Below are positions 36,926-45,238 of a DNA stretch of 64,000 nucleotides, one piece after another (the stretch's first letter is position 1; each line of letters begins with the position of its first letter). Under the pieces are notes generated by a model. That model had not been told where the DNA came from. It worked only from the letters and a program-made list of their open reading frames with translations, and did not search any database. Source of the DNA: Chryseobacterium lactis (GTDB lineage: Bacteria > Bacteroidota > Bacteroidia > Flavobacteriales > Weeksellaceae). Both the position numbers and the translations under genes were made by a program. The DNA lies in contig NZ_CP033924.1 of NCBI RefSeq assembly GCF_003815875.1, positions 3,162,001-3,226,000 of the forward strand, in the 5' to 3' direction.

Positions 36926-36933
36926 TACTTTTG
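36926..36933 (+). promoter_or_regulatory. -7 promoter box of the threonine dehydrogenase gene
   Basis: TACTTTTG matches TAnnTTTG, 25 bases before the ATG at 36959. Confidence 0.5.
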
Positions 36934-36958
36934 TACAATTCTAAAAAAAATCTGAAAA

Positions 36959-37924
36959 ATGGAATCCTATACGGAAAGAATACTGATTACTGGTGCCTTG
37001 GGGCAAATTGGCACCGAACTTACCAACAGACTTGTTGAAATTCACGGAGCTGAAAATGTTGTAGCCTCAGGACTGGACAGATGGCAGGAAGGTATTACCT
37101 CTGCAGGACACTATGAAAGAATGGACGTCACTAATACACAATTAGTAAGACAGGTTATTAAAGACTATGATATTACTACCGTGTATCACTTAGCTTCTCT
37201 TTTATCCGGAACTTCGGAAAAGCAGCCGATTTTTGCATGGAAATTAAATCTTGAGCCTCTCCTTCATTTTTGTGAAATGGCGAAAGAAGGGCTTCTTAAA
37301 AAGATCTTCTGGCCAAGTTCTATCGCTGTATTCGGAAAAGGAATTCCTAAACATGACGTAGGACAGGATGTGGTGTTGAATCCGACAACAGTGTACGGAA
37401 TCTCTAAAATGGCAGGTGAGAAATGGTGTGAATATTATTTTGACAAATATGGAGTAGATGTGAGAAGCATCAGATATCCTGGATTGATTTCCTGGAAAAC
37501 TCCTGCAGGAGGAGGTACAACTGATTATGCTGTGGAAATTTTCTACAAAGCAATCGAAGAAGGAAAATATACAAGCTTCATTTCTGAAAACACAGGAATG
37601 CCGATGTTGTATATGGATGATGCTATCAATGCAACCTTAAAATTAATGGATGCTCCGAAGGAAAAAGTAACCGTTCGCTCTTCATATAATTTGGGTGGAA
37701 TGTCATTTACTCCGGCTGAACTGGCAGAAGAAATTAAGAAAGAAATTCCAGATTTCACCATCGATTATAACCCGGATTTCAGACAGGCGATTGCTGATTC
37801 ATGGCCGGCGTCAATTGATGATTCTGTAGCTAAAAAAGATTGGGGATTGACGTATGACTTCGGGATTTCTGAAATGTCAAAAGATATGATCAAGAATCTT
37901 AAAGTAAAATTGGGTAAGAATTAA
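36959..37924 (+). CDS. L-threonine 3-dehydrogenase, epimerase-like SDR type
   Basis: This 321-residue NAD-dependent extended SDR enzyme closely resembles the L-threonine dehydrogenase of Flavobacterium and other Bacteroidota, which oxidises threonine to 2-amino-3-ketobutyrate. The cofactor motif is GALGQIG (residues 12-18), the catalytic Tyr and Lys are in VYGISKMAGEKW, and SIRYPGLISWKTPAGGGTTDYAVEIFY and DSWPASIDDSVAKKDWGL are features of this family. The kbl partner is not adjacent. A sugar epimerase is the alternative but fits less well. Confidence 0.88.
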   Translation: MESYTERILITGALGQIGTELTNRLVEIHGAENVVASGLDRWQEGITSAGHYERMDVTNTQLVRQVIKDYDITTVYHLASLLSGTSEKQPIFAWKLNLEPLLHFCEMAKEGLLKKIFWPSSIAVFGKGIPKHDVGQDVVLNPTTVYGISKMAGEKWCEYYFDKYGVDVRSIRYPGLISWKTPAGGGTTDYAVEIFYKAIEEGKYTSFISENTGMPMLYMDDAINATLKLMDAPKEKVTVRSSYNLGGMSFTPAELAEEIKKEIPDFTIDYNPDFRQAIADSWPASIDDSVAKKDWGLTYDFGISEMSKDMIKNLKVKLGKN

Positions 37925-38008
37925 TTGTATAAAGTAATACTTTAATTAAATAATTAATTAACACTTGATTAATAGTATTTTATAACTTTTATCTAAAATT
38001 AAATTTAA

Positions 38009-38761
38009 ATGGTTTTATTGACTTTCAACATTCTCAATATGGAGGCGGAGACAAAAAATGGCTTTCAAATTACTGATGAAGAAAGATTAAAAATTACAGA
38101 AGAGAATACAAAAGCGATTCTCAGAATTTTAGATATTCATGATATAAAAGCAAGCTTTTTTGTTGAGGTTTCCCTTACTGAAAAACTGCAAAATCTTATA
38201 AAAGCAATTTCATCCAAAGGGCATGAAATTGCTTTTTATAATAAAGGCTCAAAACTTCCGGAAATTGAAAATGCCAAAAAGAATATTGAGGATCTTTTAG
38301 AAAAACAGATCAGAGGAATTCGCCAAAAGGATGTAAAGATTCCACAAGGAGATCTGAAACTTCTGGAGTTTAATTATGTTTCCAATATCGATAATGCCAA
38401 TATCCTTTTTCCGTTTAAACGTCTCAAAAGAGATACGGAAATTACCGAGGAGGATGGACTGAGTATTGTTCCTGAAAGTATTTCTCCCTACAGTCAGTTG
38501 CCTTACAATGATTTTGTGTTCCAGATTCTTCCGATGAAATATTATCAGAATATGGTGCTGGAAACATTGCAAAATGAAGAATTTGTGTTGATTTACCTTA
38601 ACACATGGCAGTTTACAGACTTTAAGAAACACTGTTTTGATATTCCTTTTTACAGAACCCTATTTTCGGGCAAAAAAATGGAGGACAAACTAGATGCCCT
38701 CCTTACTTTTCTCAATACCAGGGAAATGGCTACTTCCCGCATGAAAGATTATATTTTTTAA
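38009..38761 (+). CDS. Degenerate polysaccharide deacetylase-like protein
   Basis: This 250-residue protein has the outline of the NodB fold seen in PEP-CTERM-type deacetylases: first strand VLLTFNILNME, helix with ITEENTKAILRILDIHDIKASFFVEVSLTEK, then GHEIAFYNKG. The Asp-Asp of the metal site (TFD-D) reads TFN, and the His-x3-His pair is incomplete. The C-terminus (MVLETLQNEEFVLIYLNTWQF) also fits the family. It is probably a catalytically dead homologue, though a different role is possible. No signal peptide is present. It ends just before the repeat that bounds the RiPP cassette. Confidence 0.62.
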   Translation: MVLLTFNILNMEAETKNGFQITDEERLKITEENTKAILRILDIHDIKASFFVEVSLTEKLQNLIKAISSKGHEIAFYNKGSKLPEIENAKKNIEDLLEKQIRGIRQKDVKIPQGDLKLLEFNYVSNIDNANILFPFKRLKRDTEITEEDGLSIVPESISPYSQLPYNDFVFQILPMKYYQNMVLETLQNEEFVLIYLNTWQFTDFKKHCFDIPFYRTLFSGKKMEDKLDALLTFLNTREMATSRMKDYIF

Positions 38762-38825
38762 GTGAAATGAGTAATAGTCAATTTTCCTCTCTCATACCCT
38801 AAAACTCTCTCACACTCAAACCTGA

Positions 38826-38918
38826 TTAGCTCAACTCAAAAAGAGTAATCTCCGACAATACACCAACTCTTCCCGGATATCCCAACACTCCAAAACCTCT
38901 GTTGACATACAGTTGTTT
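38826..38918 (-). pseudogene. Duplicated 3' fragment of the metallophosphoesterase gene (left copy of a 93-bp direct repeat)
   Basis: The minus strand encodes the last 30 residues of the metallophosphoesterase at 42222, from the QLYVNRGFG region to LFELS and its stop. It differs from the intact gene at only three of 93 positions: two silent, one Pro to Ser. No upstream part of the gene is present, because sequence right of 38918 is unrelated. This is therefore a truncated duplicate marking the left edge of the grasp-with-spasm cassette. Confidence 0.9.
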
Positions 38919-39103
38919 GTTTTGAATTTGTGAATTTATTTCTTTACTTATATTATTAATAGTTGATAAATATAATTGCTTTTGTTTTGGAATGACGAAT
39001 TTGATGTTTTTTAATATTTATTTTTTAATTCATTAGCTTTTTTTATTACAGGTTGATATTTTAGGTGTGTCAAAAATGACAAATAACACATAAAAAAAAT
39101 CTT
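38919..39103 (+). promoter_or_regulatory. AT-rich leader of the grasp-with-spasm cassette
   Basis: 185 bases of very AT-rich sequence between the truncated repeat and the precursor peptide. TATTTTAG at 39057-39064 is a seven-of-eight match to the -7 box. No ORF. Sequence 38762-38825, left of the repeat, is unremarkable. Confidence 0.35.
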
Positions 39104-39304
39104 ATGAAAAAAATTGAAACTCCTATTATCAAAAAACTTGAAAGTTTAGAAAAATTTAGATTAAACAACGGAAAAAAGCAAAGTATATATGCTGGATCTC
39201 CGGTTTCTCCTTCCAGTACATGTACATGTTCTGGTGGTGGATGTAGAGTAGTCATGACAGAAGAAGGTCCAAGATATGTAAGTGGAAATTGGAGCCCAGA
39301 TTAG
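39104..39304 (+). CDS. Putative grasp-with-spasm RiPP precursor peptide
   Basis: This 66-residue peptide starts MKKIETPIIKKLESLEKFRL, a charged helical leader like those of Bacteroidota RiPP precursors, and ends in a core with Cys40, Cys42 and Cys47 (TCTCSGGGC) plus Ser/Thr/Glu/Asp residues suited to ester or amide crosslinks. It is the first gene of a unit with an ATP-grasp ligase and a SPASM maturase, the partners of 'grasp-with-spasm' systems. The leader has no clear double-glycine. Precursor status is inferred from size, position and composition; the product structure is unknown. Confidence 0.75.
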   Translation: MKKIETPIIKKLESLEKFRLNNGKKQSIYAGSPVSPSSTCTCSGGGCRVVMTEEGPRYVSGNWSPD

Positions 39305-39346
39305 TTAGAAATTTATATGATCTATAAATGTAAGAGTCTTAAAGAG

Positions 39347-40069
39347 ATGGATTTGATGAGAGTCCTCTCTTTTGCTTGTCTATTTCTTACCATATTCTAT
39401 TTTGGTCAGAAAAAAAATGAATTTGTTACTACACAAAATATAAAAGGTAATACTGTTTTGTATTATCAGATTAAATCGGATGATCCTATCTTTGATGCCC
39501 AAATAGTAAGGTTAGAGATGTTTTCGAATGTTTCTTCACTTGAGGCAGGGCAAAAATTGATCTCTTACGATTATTGCCAATCCATTAAAGAATGTGAAAG
39601 GAGTTATATGAGTATTGAAAATGGAAAAAGATCTTTTGAGCATTATGAAATGACAGGATATATTTCCAAAAATGATTCACTATGGCTTCATCCGCCTAGA
39701 GCTGATTCTTTTAAAATTCTTGAACTCAATGCATTCCCTTTTTATATAAAGAATAAGAAAGAGTGGCAGTACGTACTTAATTTTGGAGATACTTGGGCAG
39801 ATGAAAAATGGAGACAGTGGAAAGGTAGTAGAACATCACTCAGTAATTATATACATGACGAAACCCCTGTTTTTTATATTGTTCAAAAAAAAGAGGTAGA
39901 ATGTACTCTGATACTGGCTTCAACAAAAATCCCTAATCTAGGAGAAACTACATCTGTCTTTTATTATAATGCTGAATATGGTTTTGTACGTATGATATTT
40001 ACCACAATTAACAATAAAGTTATAGAATTTAATTTGATAAAAACGGTATATGATCCTGATTCTTTCTGA
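39347..40069 (+). CDS. Hypothetical secreted protein within the RiPP cassette
   Basis: This protein of about 240 residues is of no family I recognise. The N-terminus (MRVLSFACLFLTIFYFGQ) is a signal peptide; candidate ATGs are 39317, 39347 and 39356, and I chose 39347 because the first would place ten polar residues ahead. The body is rich in Trp, Tyr and beta-strand sequence (EWQYVLNFGDTWADEKWRQWKGS) and has Cys pairs. Its 3' end overlaps the ATP-grasp gene by 20 bases, so it is cotranscribed. It could handle the mature peptide outside the cell, as immunity, display or processing factor (inference). Confidence 0.65.
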   Translation: MDLMRVLSFACLFLTIFYFGQKKNEFVTTQNIKGNTVLYYQIKSDDPIFDAQIVRLEMFSNVSSLEAGQKLISYDYCQSIKECERSYMSIENGKRSFEHYEMTGYISKNDSLWLHPPRADSFKILELNAFPFYIKNKKEWQYVLNFGDTWADEKWRQWKGSRTSLSNYIHDETPVFYIVQKKEVECTLILASTKIPNLGETTSVFYYNAEYGFVRMIFTTINNKVIEFNLIKTVYDPDSF

Positions 40070-40994
40070 AAAATTTGATGTACCTACCAAAAATGTTGTT
40101 TCTGAATTGAAAGTTCAAAATGCAGATTATCAGATTATTTGTGGCGCTGATCTTCTCGAAAAGTCTTTTTCTATTGATATTAAAAAAAATCTGCTTTATT
40201 TGAATAATAAAAAGATTGGTAATTTTAATATTGTTTGGTATAGAAGGTGGTTATATAGTTTATTCGAATTTTCTAATAATGCCAAAGAACATGAATATTT
40301 AAAACGTGAATTTGGAGAATTATCGTCAAATTTTATGTTTAATTTATCTACTAAAAAATGGTTAAATATTCCGCCATTTATAAATCCATATCCATCTAAA
40401 GCTTGTCAGTTAAAAGAGGCTAGAAAATGTGGGTTGAAGATTCCAAATACAATGGTTACCAACAACTCTTCTGCATTAAAGAAGTTTTATTTAGAAAATA
40501 AGCAGAATATAATTTCGAAAAACTTAAGTGATCCCTATTTTTTTAAAAAGAATGAAGAACAGTACGCAACGTATACAACACATGTTGAAAAAGATGATAT
40601 CGAAAGCGGAAAACCTTTATTTTTTCCATCTTTATTTCAAAATAATATTGATAAGAATATTGAAATTAGAGCCTTTTATTTCTTAGGACAATTCTATAGC
40701 TACGCAATTTTTTCATCTAATAATGTACAGACGAATATTGATTATAGAATTTATGATTATAATCATCCTAATAGAATTATGAAATATGAATTACCTAAGC
40801 ATCTCAAAATGAAGTTGACTTATTTGATGGAAAAATTGAATTTACACACTGGCTCAATAGATATAATTAAAAACAAAAATGAAGATTTTTATTTTTTAGA
40901 AGTAAATCCGCAAGGCCAGTTTGGTGGCTTAAAAGAGTATGGATTAAATATTGAGAAAGATATAGCAAATTATTTAATTGAAAATGATAAATAA
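40050..40994 (+). CDS. gwsG: ATP-grasp peptide maturase (grasp-with-spasm ligase)
   Basis: This 314-residue ATP-grasp ligase of the type that installs ester or amide crosslinks in graspetide-like peptides starts MILILSEKFDVPTKNVVSEL. It shows the family's FNIVWYRRW, the nucleotide Lys157 (IISKNL), the EIRAFYFLG strand with Glu205/Arg207, and the metal-binding SIDIIKNK...FYFLEVNPQGQFGGL (Asp271, Glu284, Asn286). It overlaps the secreted protein gene and precedes a 46-codon ORF and the SPASM gene. Base composition is far more AT-rich than the neighbouring housekeeping genes, a sign of transfer. Confidence 0.88.
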   Translation: MILILSEKFDVPTKNVVSELKVQNADYQIICGADLLEKSFSIDIKKNLLYLNNKKIGNFNIVWYRRWLYSLFEFSNNAKEHEYLKREFGELSSNFMFNLSTKKWLNIPPFINPYPSKACQLKEARKCGLKIPNTMVTNNSSALKKFYLENKQNIISKNLSDPYFFKKNEEQYATYTTHVEKDDIESGKPLFFPSLFQNNIDKNIEIRAFYFLGQFYSYAIFSSNNVQTNIDYRIYDYNHPNRIMKYELPKHLKMKLTYLMEKLNLHTGSIDIIKNKNEDFYFLEVNPQGQFGGLKEYGLNIEKDIANYLIENDK

Positions 40995-40997
40995 ATA

Positions 40998-41138
40998 ATG
41001 AGACTTAATAACATTGATTATTCAATAGTGTATAGAAAAGCACAAAAAGCTCCAATTTTAGCCGTTAAATCGATTACGAAAAATAATGAAGAAAAATATG
41101 TTGGAACATATTACAAACCAATTTTAAAAAATTTTTAA
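40998..41138 (+). CDS. Small ORF, 46 aa, between the ATP-grasp and SPASM genes
   Basis: An open frame of 46 codons starts 3 bases after the ATP-grasp stop and ends 6 bases before the SPASM start, so the spacing is that of a real operon gene. It begins MRLNNIDYSIVYRKAQKAP and ends ILKNF, is Lys/Tyr-rich and basic, and has no Cys and no double-glycine. It could be a second precursor, a leader-recognition partner, or a chance ORF. I do not recognise it. Confidence 0.5.
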   Translation: MRLNNIDYSIVYRKAQKAPILAVKSITKNNEEKYVGTYYKPILKNF

Positions 41139-41144
41139 TAAAGA

Positions 41145-42218
41145 ATGTATCTAAAGCTCTTTTCTAGTTGTAAGATTACATTAGGTGCAAAAAATTCTAT
41201 AATATTGGATGTTCAGAGGGATTCTTATGTTTCTATTCCAAATACTTTATTTTTTGTGATCAAGAACCTAGATAGCAGTTCTATTGAAAGCGTTAGACAT
41301 GATGTAGATGAAGAGGATAAAGAGGTTTTTGATTCATATATTGTTTTTTTAGTCAAGAATGAATTTGGTTTTATTACAGATAAACCTAATAACTTTATTT
41401 ATTTTGATTATGAAAAAATTGATATCCCGTCCAATAACTGTATTATTGAATTTTCTTCCAGTATTGTTGACTATAATACAATTGTTTCTCAACTTGAAAC
41501 CATAAAAGTTCAAGCGCTGCATATTAATACTTATTCAAAAATAGATTTAACGCAGATAGAAGAACTTTTAAATCCAATCTTTAACAATACTTCAATAAAG
41601 TTTGTTTCACTATTGTTGATGTATAATAGGGGAATTAAAGAAAATGATCTATTAAAGTTGGGATATAATTACCCTTTTCTTAGTCAATTATTTGTTTATT
41701 CTTCTCCTTTTGAGAAAAGTGTTTACGGGGAATTTTTAAATATTCATTATACTTTAGAGGCTCAAGTTTCCATTAAATCTTGTGGGCAAATAAAGAGTGA
41801 TTATTTTTCTTGCAATGATTATTTGTATTCAGAATCTCATTGTTTTAATTCATGTCTTGCAGGAAAAATTTCTATAGATAAGTATGGTAACATTAAAAAT
41901 TGTCCTTCAATGACTCAGAGTTTTGGTAACATAAAAGAAACGAATTTGGAAGAAGCTCTTAATCATAAAGATTTTAAAAAATATTGGAAACTTAGTAAGG
42001 ATCAGATCGAGGTTTGTAAAGATTGTGAGTTCAGATACATCTGTACGGATTGTAGAGCTTATACAGAACTTATTCATCTTGACAAAGAAGGCTTGGATGT
42101 TTCCAAGCCTCTTAAATGTGGTTATAATCCTTATACTGCAGAATGGGAAGAGTGGAGTACTAATCCGATAAAGCAAAATGCAATACGGTATTATGGAATG
42201 GAAGGTGCTTACGATTAA
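41145..42218 (+). CDS. gwsS: SPASM-domain peptide maturase (grasp-with-spasm)
   Basis: This 357-residue protein has a C-terminal SPASM domain that would bind auxiliary iron-sulfur clusters: Cys233, Cys237, Cys253, then Cys291-x2-Cys294-x5-Cys300-x2-Cys303 and Cys325. The N-terminal two-thirds lacks the CxxxCxxC radical SAM motif, as in the 'SPASM-with-grasp' family, so it is not a complete radical SAM enzyme. It is the last gene of the cassette and its stop codon lies only 4 bases from the convergent metallophosphoesterase. The gene is very AT-rich. Confidence 0.88.
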   Translation: MYLKLFSSCKITLGAKNSIILDVQRDSYVSIPNTLFFVIKNLDSSSIESVRHDVDEEDKEVFDSYIVFLVKNEFGFITDKPNNFIYFDYEKIDIPSNNCIIEFSSSIVDYNTIVSQLETIKVQALHINTYSKIDLTQIEELLNPIFNNTSIKFVSLLLMYNRGIKENDLLKLGYNYPFLSQLFVYSSPFEKSVYGEFLNIHYTLEAQVSIKSCGQIKSDYFSCNDYLYSESHCFNSCLAGKISIDKYGNIKNCPSMTQSFGNIKETNLEEALNHKDFKKYWKLSKDQIEVCKDCEFRYICTDCRAYTELIHLDKEGLDVSKPLKCGYNPYTAEWEEWSTNPIKQNAIRYYGMEGAYD

Positions 42219-42221
42219 TTT

Positions 42222-42314
42222 TTAACTCAACTCAAAAAGAGTAATCTCCGGCAATACGCCAACTCTTCCCGGATATCCCAACACTCCAAAACCTCTGTTG
42301 ACATACAGTTGTTT
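42222..42314. repeat. Right copy of the 93-bp direct repeat bounding the RiPP cassette
   Basis: This is the 3' end of the intact metallophosphoesterase gene, identical to 38826-38918 except at three positions. The two copies lie in the same orientation with 3,303 bases (38919-42221) between them. Confidence 0.92.
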
Positions 42315-43427
42315 CCCTTCACTTTCATACAAATCTGCCCATTTTGGGTAGCGGTACTGAACCGGTGACCATTTTATATTTTTAAGATCCAGGCCAAACT
42401 GCATTCCATGAGTGTGTCCCGAAAGGGTCAGATGGATGTTTCCCGGATGTTTTTTAACCACATAATCAAAATGGGTAGGGTCGTGGCTCATTAAAATCTT
42501 TGTAGCAGATTCCGGGATGTCTTGTAGGGCGTCGTCAATCTTACCGAATTGAGGGAATGGTTTCAAACCCCAGTTTTCTACTCCAAGAATATATAATTTT
42601 TCTCCGTTTTTTTCAATAACGCGGTGCTCGTTTCTCAGCATGTCAAAACCTGCCTGCTTTTCGTAATCAATCAGGGTGTCAAGGTTTTTCTTTTTGGCAT
42701 CAAGGGAAGCCCAGGTTACATAATCTCCATAATCATGGTTTCCTAATACGGCAAATTTGCCGTCTTTCGCTTTGATTTTTGAAAATAAAGGAATGAAAGG
42801 TTTGAATTCATCTGCGACATTGTTGACCATATCTCCGGTAAAAAGTACCAGGTCTGGATTTTGCTCGTTAATCAGATCAATGGCGTGTTGCAGTTTATCA
42901 GGGTCAGAGAAGCTTCCGCTGTGAACATCAGAAATCTGAATGATTTTATAGCCTTTAAAACTTTTTGGAAGATTGCCGAGTTTTACTTTTATTCTTCTCA
43001 CTTTATGGCGGTATTTTCCGAAAGTTATACCATCAATAAACAGCACAGAGAGCACTCCGCCCATTCCCAGTCCTACCAGACTTAGGAATTTTCTTCTTTC
43101 AGGGAAAAAATTGTCTGTGGATTGGGTGAACCCTACGGCATAACTTCCCAGCCTGAAAATATCATCAATTAATAAAAATAAAACCACAAAGATTTTGGGA
43201 AGAATAAATATTAAAAACAATGAAATCATAATCTGAGGTCTCATCATACTACGATCTGACTTTTGATAATGGGTCACTTCATAAGCGAAAATTCCGTAAA
43301 TGATTAAAGATACAGCCCAGTAGCCGGTTCTCAGCCAGAAATTATCAGTGAGTGTTCTTACAGCCTGATAAATATAAATCTCCAAAAACAGGAAAATTCC
43401 GGCAATAATTAAAAGATTCTTTTGCAT
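42222..43427 (-). CDS. Membrane metallophosphoesterase (YkuE/YaeI-like)
   Basis: This membrane-anchored calcineurin-type phosphoesterase starts at the ATG at 43427 (MQKNLLIIAG); a longer frame from 43448 is less likely. Four or so hydrophobic helices occupy the first 140 residues, followed by the phosphoesterase domain. The metal-binding motifs are IIQISDVHSGSFSD, LVLFTGDMVNN, FAVLGNHDYGD and HLTLSGHTHGMQFG. Relatives act on lipid A precursors or other phosphomonoesters; the substrate here is not known. Its 3' end is duplicated at 38826, the left edge of the RiPP cassette. Confidence 0.88.
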   Translation of the reverse strand: MQKNLLIIAGIFLFLEIYIYQAVRTLTDNFWLRTGYWAVSLIIYGIFAYEVTHYQKSDRSMMRPQIMISLFLIFILPKIFVVLFLLIDDIFRLGSYAVGFTQSTDNFFPERRKFLSLVGLGMGGVLSVLFIDGITFGKYRHKVRRIKVKLGNLPKSFKGYKIIQISDVHSGSFSDPDKLQHAIDLINEQNPDLVLFTGDMVNNVADEFKPFIPLFSKIKAKDGKFAVLGNHDYGDYVTWASLDAKKKNLDTLIDYEKQAGFDMLRNEHRVIEKNGEKLYILGVENWGLKPFPQFGKIDDALQDIPESATKILMSHDPTHFDYVVKKHPGNIHLTLSGHTHGMQFGLDLKNIKWSPVQYRYPKWADLYESEGKQLYVNRGFGVLGYPGRVGVLPEITLFELS

Positions 43428-43496
43428 AATCTGATGTAAAAAAAGCACAAAGAAGACTTCCTTTGTGCTTTTATATTTTTAGTTGTTTAAATATTT

Positions 43497-44564
43497 TTAA
43501 GGAAATCTGTAAACGATAGCATTGATGTTCATTCCGGCACCTACCGAAGTCATCACAATGTTACCATTATCTTTAAACGTTTGACCCTCCATTTTTCCTT
43601 TAATTATTAAATCATACATTGTAGGAATGGTAGCAACAGAGGTATTTCCAAGGTCTTGAATTGTCATTGGAGAGATCGCATGATTATATTCTTTCACGTC
43701 ATAAAGTCTGTGAAGTCTTTCAATCATTGCATAATCCATCTTGGCATTTGCTTGGTGAATTAAAATTTTATCAATGTCTTCAATAGAAAGACCTGCATCG
43801 GTGATAGTATCTTTGATTGCTACAGGAACATTTTTAAGAGCGTACTCGTAAATTTTTCTTCCCAGCATTCTTACATAAAGACGTTTTTGATCTACTTCTT
43901 TATTGATAGAAGGTTGGTTCTCAAGGTAGTTTAGCTCAGGTCCGTTATCGCAGATCGTATTGTGAGCGATGATTCCTACATTTTCTTCACCAGTCGCTTT
44001 TACCACTACGGCACCGGCACCGTCTGCAAAGATCATTCTGTTTCTGTCATGTGGATCGGTTACACGGCTTAATGTTTCTGCTCCGATAATTAAAATAGTT
44101 TTGGCAACTTTAGCTTTAATTAAATTATCCGCTAAAATCATACCTTCCACCCATCCCGGACATCCGAAAATCATGTCATAGGTTACACATTTTCTGTTTT
44201 TGATACCTAGCTTGTTCTTTACTCTCGCAGCCATTGTCGGCATAAAGTCAGCATATCCGTTTTCCGTAACTTCTCCAAAATTACTTGCGTAAATGATATA
44301 ATCAAGTTCCTCACCGTCTACTTTGGCATCCTCAAGGGCAATTTTTGCGGCTTCATATCCGATTTGTGAATTAGAAAGATCATCCTCAATAAATCTCCTG
44401 TTTTCGATTTCTGTAATTTCTACAAACTTCGCAATGGTCTCTTCTGCAGGCTTTTCAATCTTTACTCCGTCTTCCGTATAAAACTCGGAATTCATGAAGT
44501 AATCTCTACCAATAACTCTGTTCGGAATGTAAGATCCAGAGCCAATAATGATCGTATTCGGCAT
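43497..44564 (-). CDS. 3-oxoacyl-ACP synthase III-family protein
   Basis: This 355-residue thiolase-fold enzyme of the FabH type has the catalytic Cys in TYDMIFGCPGWVEG, His in ILIHQANAKM and Asn in LGNTSVATIPT. The insertion near the N-terminus (FMNSEFYTEDGVKIEKP) separates it from housekeeping FabH; related proteins condense acyl-CoA or acyl-ACP primers, sometimes in specialised lipid synthesis. The end motif TSVGAGMNINAIVYRFP is standard. It stands alone with a -7 box (minus TAACTTTG at 44591-44598), divergent from the next gene. Confidence 0.85.
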   Translation of the reverse strand: MPNTIIIGSGSYIPNRVIGRDYFMNSEFYTEDGVKIEKPAEETIAKFVEITEIENRRFIEDDLSNSQIGYEAAKIALEDAKVDGEELDYIIYASNFGEVTENGYADFMPTMAARVKNKLGIKNRKCVTYDMIFGCPGWVEGMILADNLIKAKVAKTILIIGAETLSRVTDPHDRNRMIFADGAGAVVVKATGEENVGIIAHNTICDNGPELNYLENQPSINKEVDQKRLYVRMLGRKIYEYALKNVPVAIKDTITDAGLSIEDIDKILIHQANAKMDYAMIERLHRLYDVKEYNHAISPMTIQDLGNTSVATIPTMYDLIIKGKMEGQTFKDNGNIVMTSVGAGMNINAIVYRFP

Positions 44565-44590
44565 TCGTTTATATGATTTTTTTAAAGATG

Positions 44591-44643
44591 CAAAGTTAAT
44601 AATTAATATTAATAACGGAGAATTAAAAATATTATTAAATTTG
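44591..44643. promoter_or_regulatory. Divergent -7 boxes between the KAS III gene and the 44666 operon
   Basis: Minus-strand TAACTTTG (44591-44598) faces the KAS III gene. Plus-strand TAAATTTG (44636-44643) lies 22 bases before the ATG at 44666. Both are exact TAnnTTTG matches. Confidence 0.55.
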
Positions 44644-44665
44644 CAAAAATTGTACTTTACAATCT

Positions 44666-45235
44666 ATGAAAAACAACTCGTCCTTAAAAGGCTTACTTAT
44701 TGCAGCTGTGGCGTTTATCGTTGCCTTTGGGATCTACTTCCTTTTTTTAGCCAAGAAGAATTATTATGTTGTAGATAATCCTACCCCGAATACGTATTAC
44801 TTTAAAATCAATAATGGTTCCGAGGGAATCATTTCTGCGGGGCAGTATGTGCATGTGGATTTGAATAAAGGGAAAAACTCTATTCAGGTTTTCGATCAAA
44901 ATAAAAAAATGCTTTACGATTCGGCATTTGAAGTGAACAAGCTTCGTGGTTTGATTAATATTGCACATCAGGATTACTATGTGAACGATCAGTATTACGG
45001 ATACAATCTTAAAAAAGATTCGTTACTGACGGTACTTGATAAGACTAAAATTGACGGAAAGGATTACGTCGGAGGGGCAAAGCGATTTAGCAAGCTTTAC
45101 ACAGAAGAATTTTACTACAATGTAGATGAAGATTACGACAAAGTGATCAAGAATATCCAGAAAGTGGAATCAAGATCCAAAATCTTCAGAAAGCAGGATT
45201 ACCTAAATTATTACAAAGAATATTACAAGTTTTAA
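44666..45235 (+). CDS. Hypothetical membrane-anchored protein, 189 aa
   Basis: I do not recognise this family. One transmembrane helix (residues 8-28, GLLIAAVAFIVAFGIYFLFLA) is followed by a soluble domain with alternating strands and many Tyr and Lys residues (NPTPNTYYFKINNGSEGIISAGQYVHVDL). It is the first gene of an operon with ubiE and porT: the ubiE TTG start is only 3 bases past its stop. A cell-envelope role is possible given that company, but there is no direct evidence. Confidence 0.65.
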   Translation: MKNNSSLKGLLIAAVAFIVAFGIYFLFLAKKNYYVVDNPTPNTYYFKINNGSEGIISAGQYVHVDLNKGKNSIQVFDQNKKMLYDSAFEVNKLRGLINIAHQDYYVNDQYYGYNLKKDSLLTVLDKTKIDGKDYVGGAKRFSKLYTEEFYYNVDEDYDKVIKNIQKVESRSKIFRKQDYLNYYKEYYKF

Positions 45236-45238
45236 GTT

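Noticed and set aside
39070..39255. Minus-strand ORF over the precursor peptide
   Set aside because: Shadow; the plus-strand gene has operon context and leader features.
41145..42218. Calling the SPASM gene a full radical SAM enzyme
   Set aside because: No CxxxCxxC motif is present in the N-terminal part; only the C-terminal SPASM cysteines are seen.
38919..42221. Reading the cassette as a prophage or integrative element
   Set aside because: No integrase, recombinase or phage gene is present; only the flanking repeat suggests mobility.
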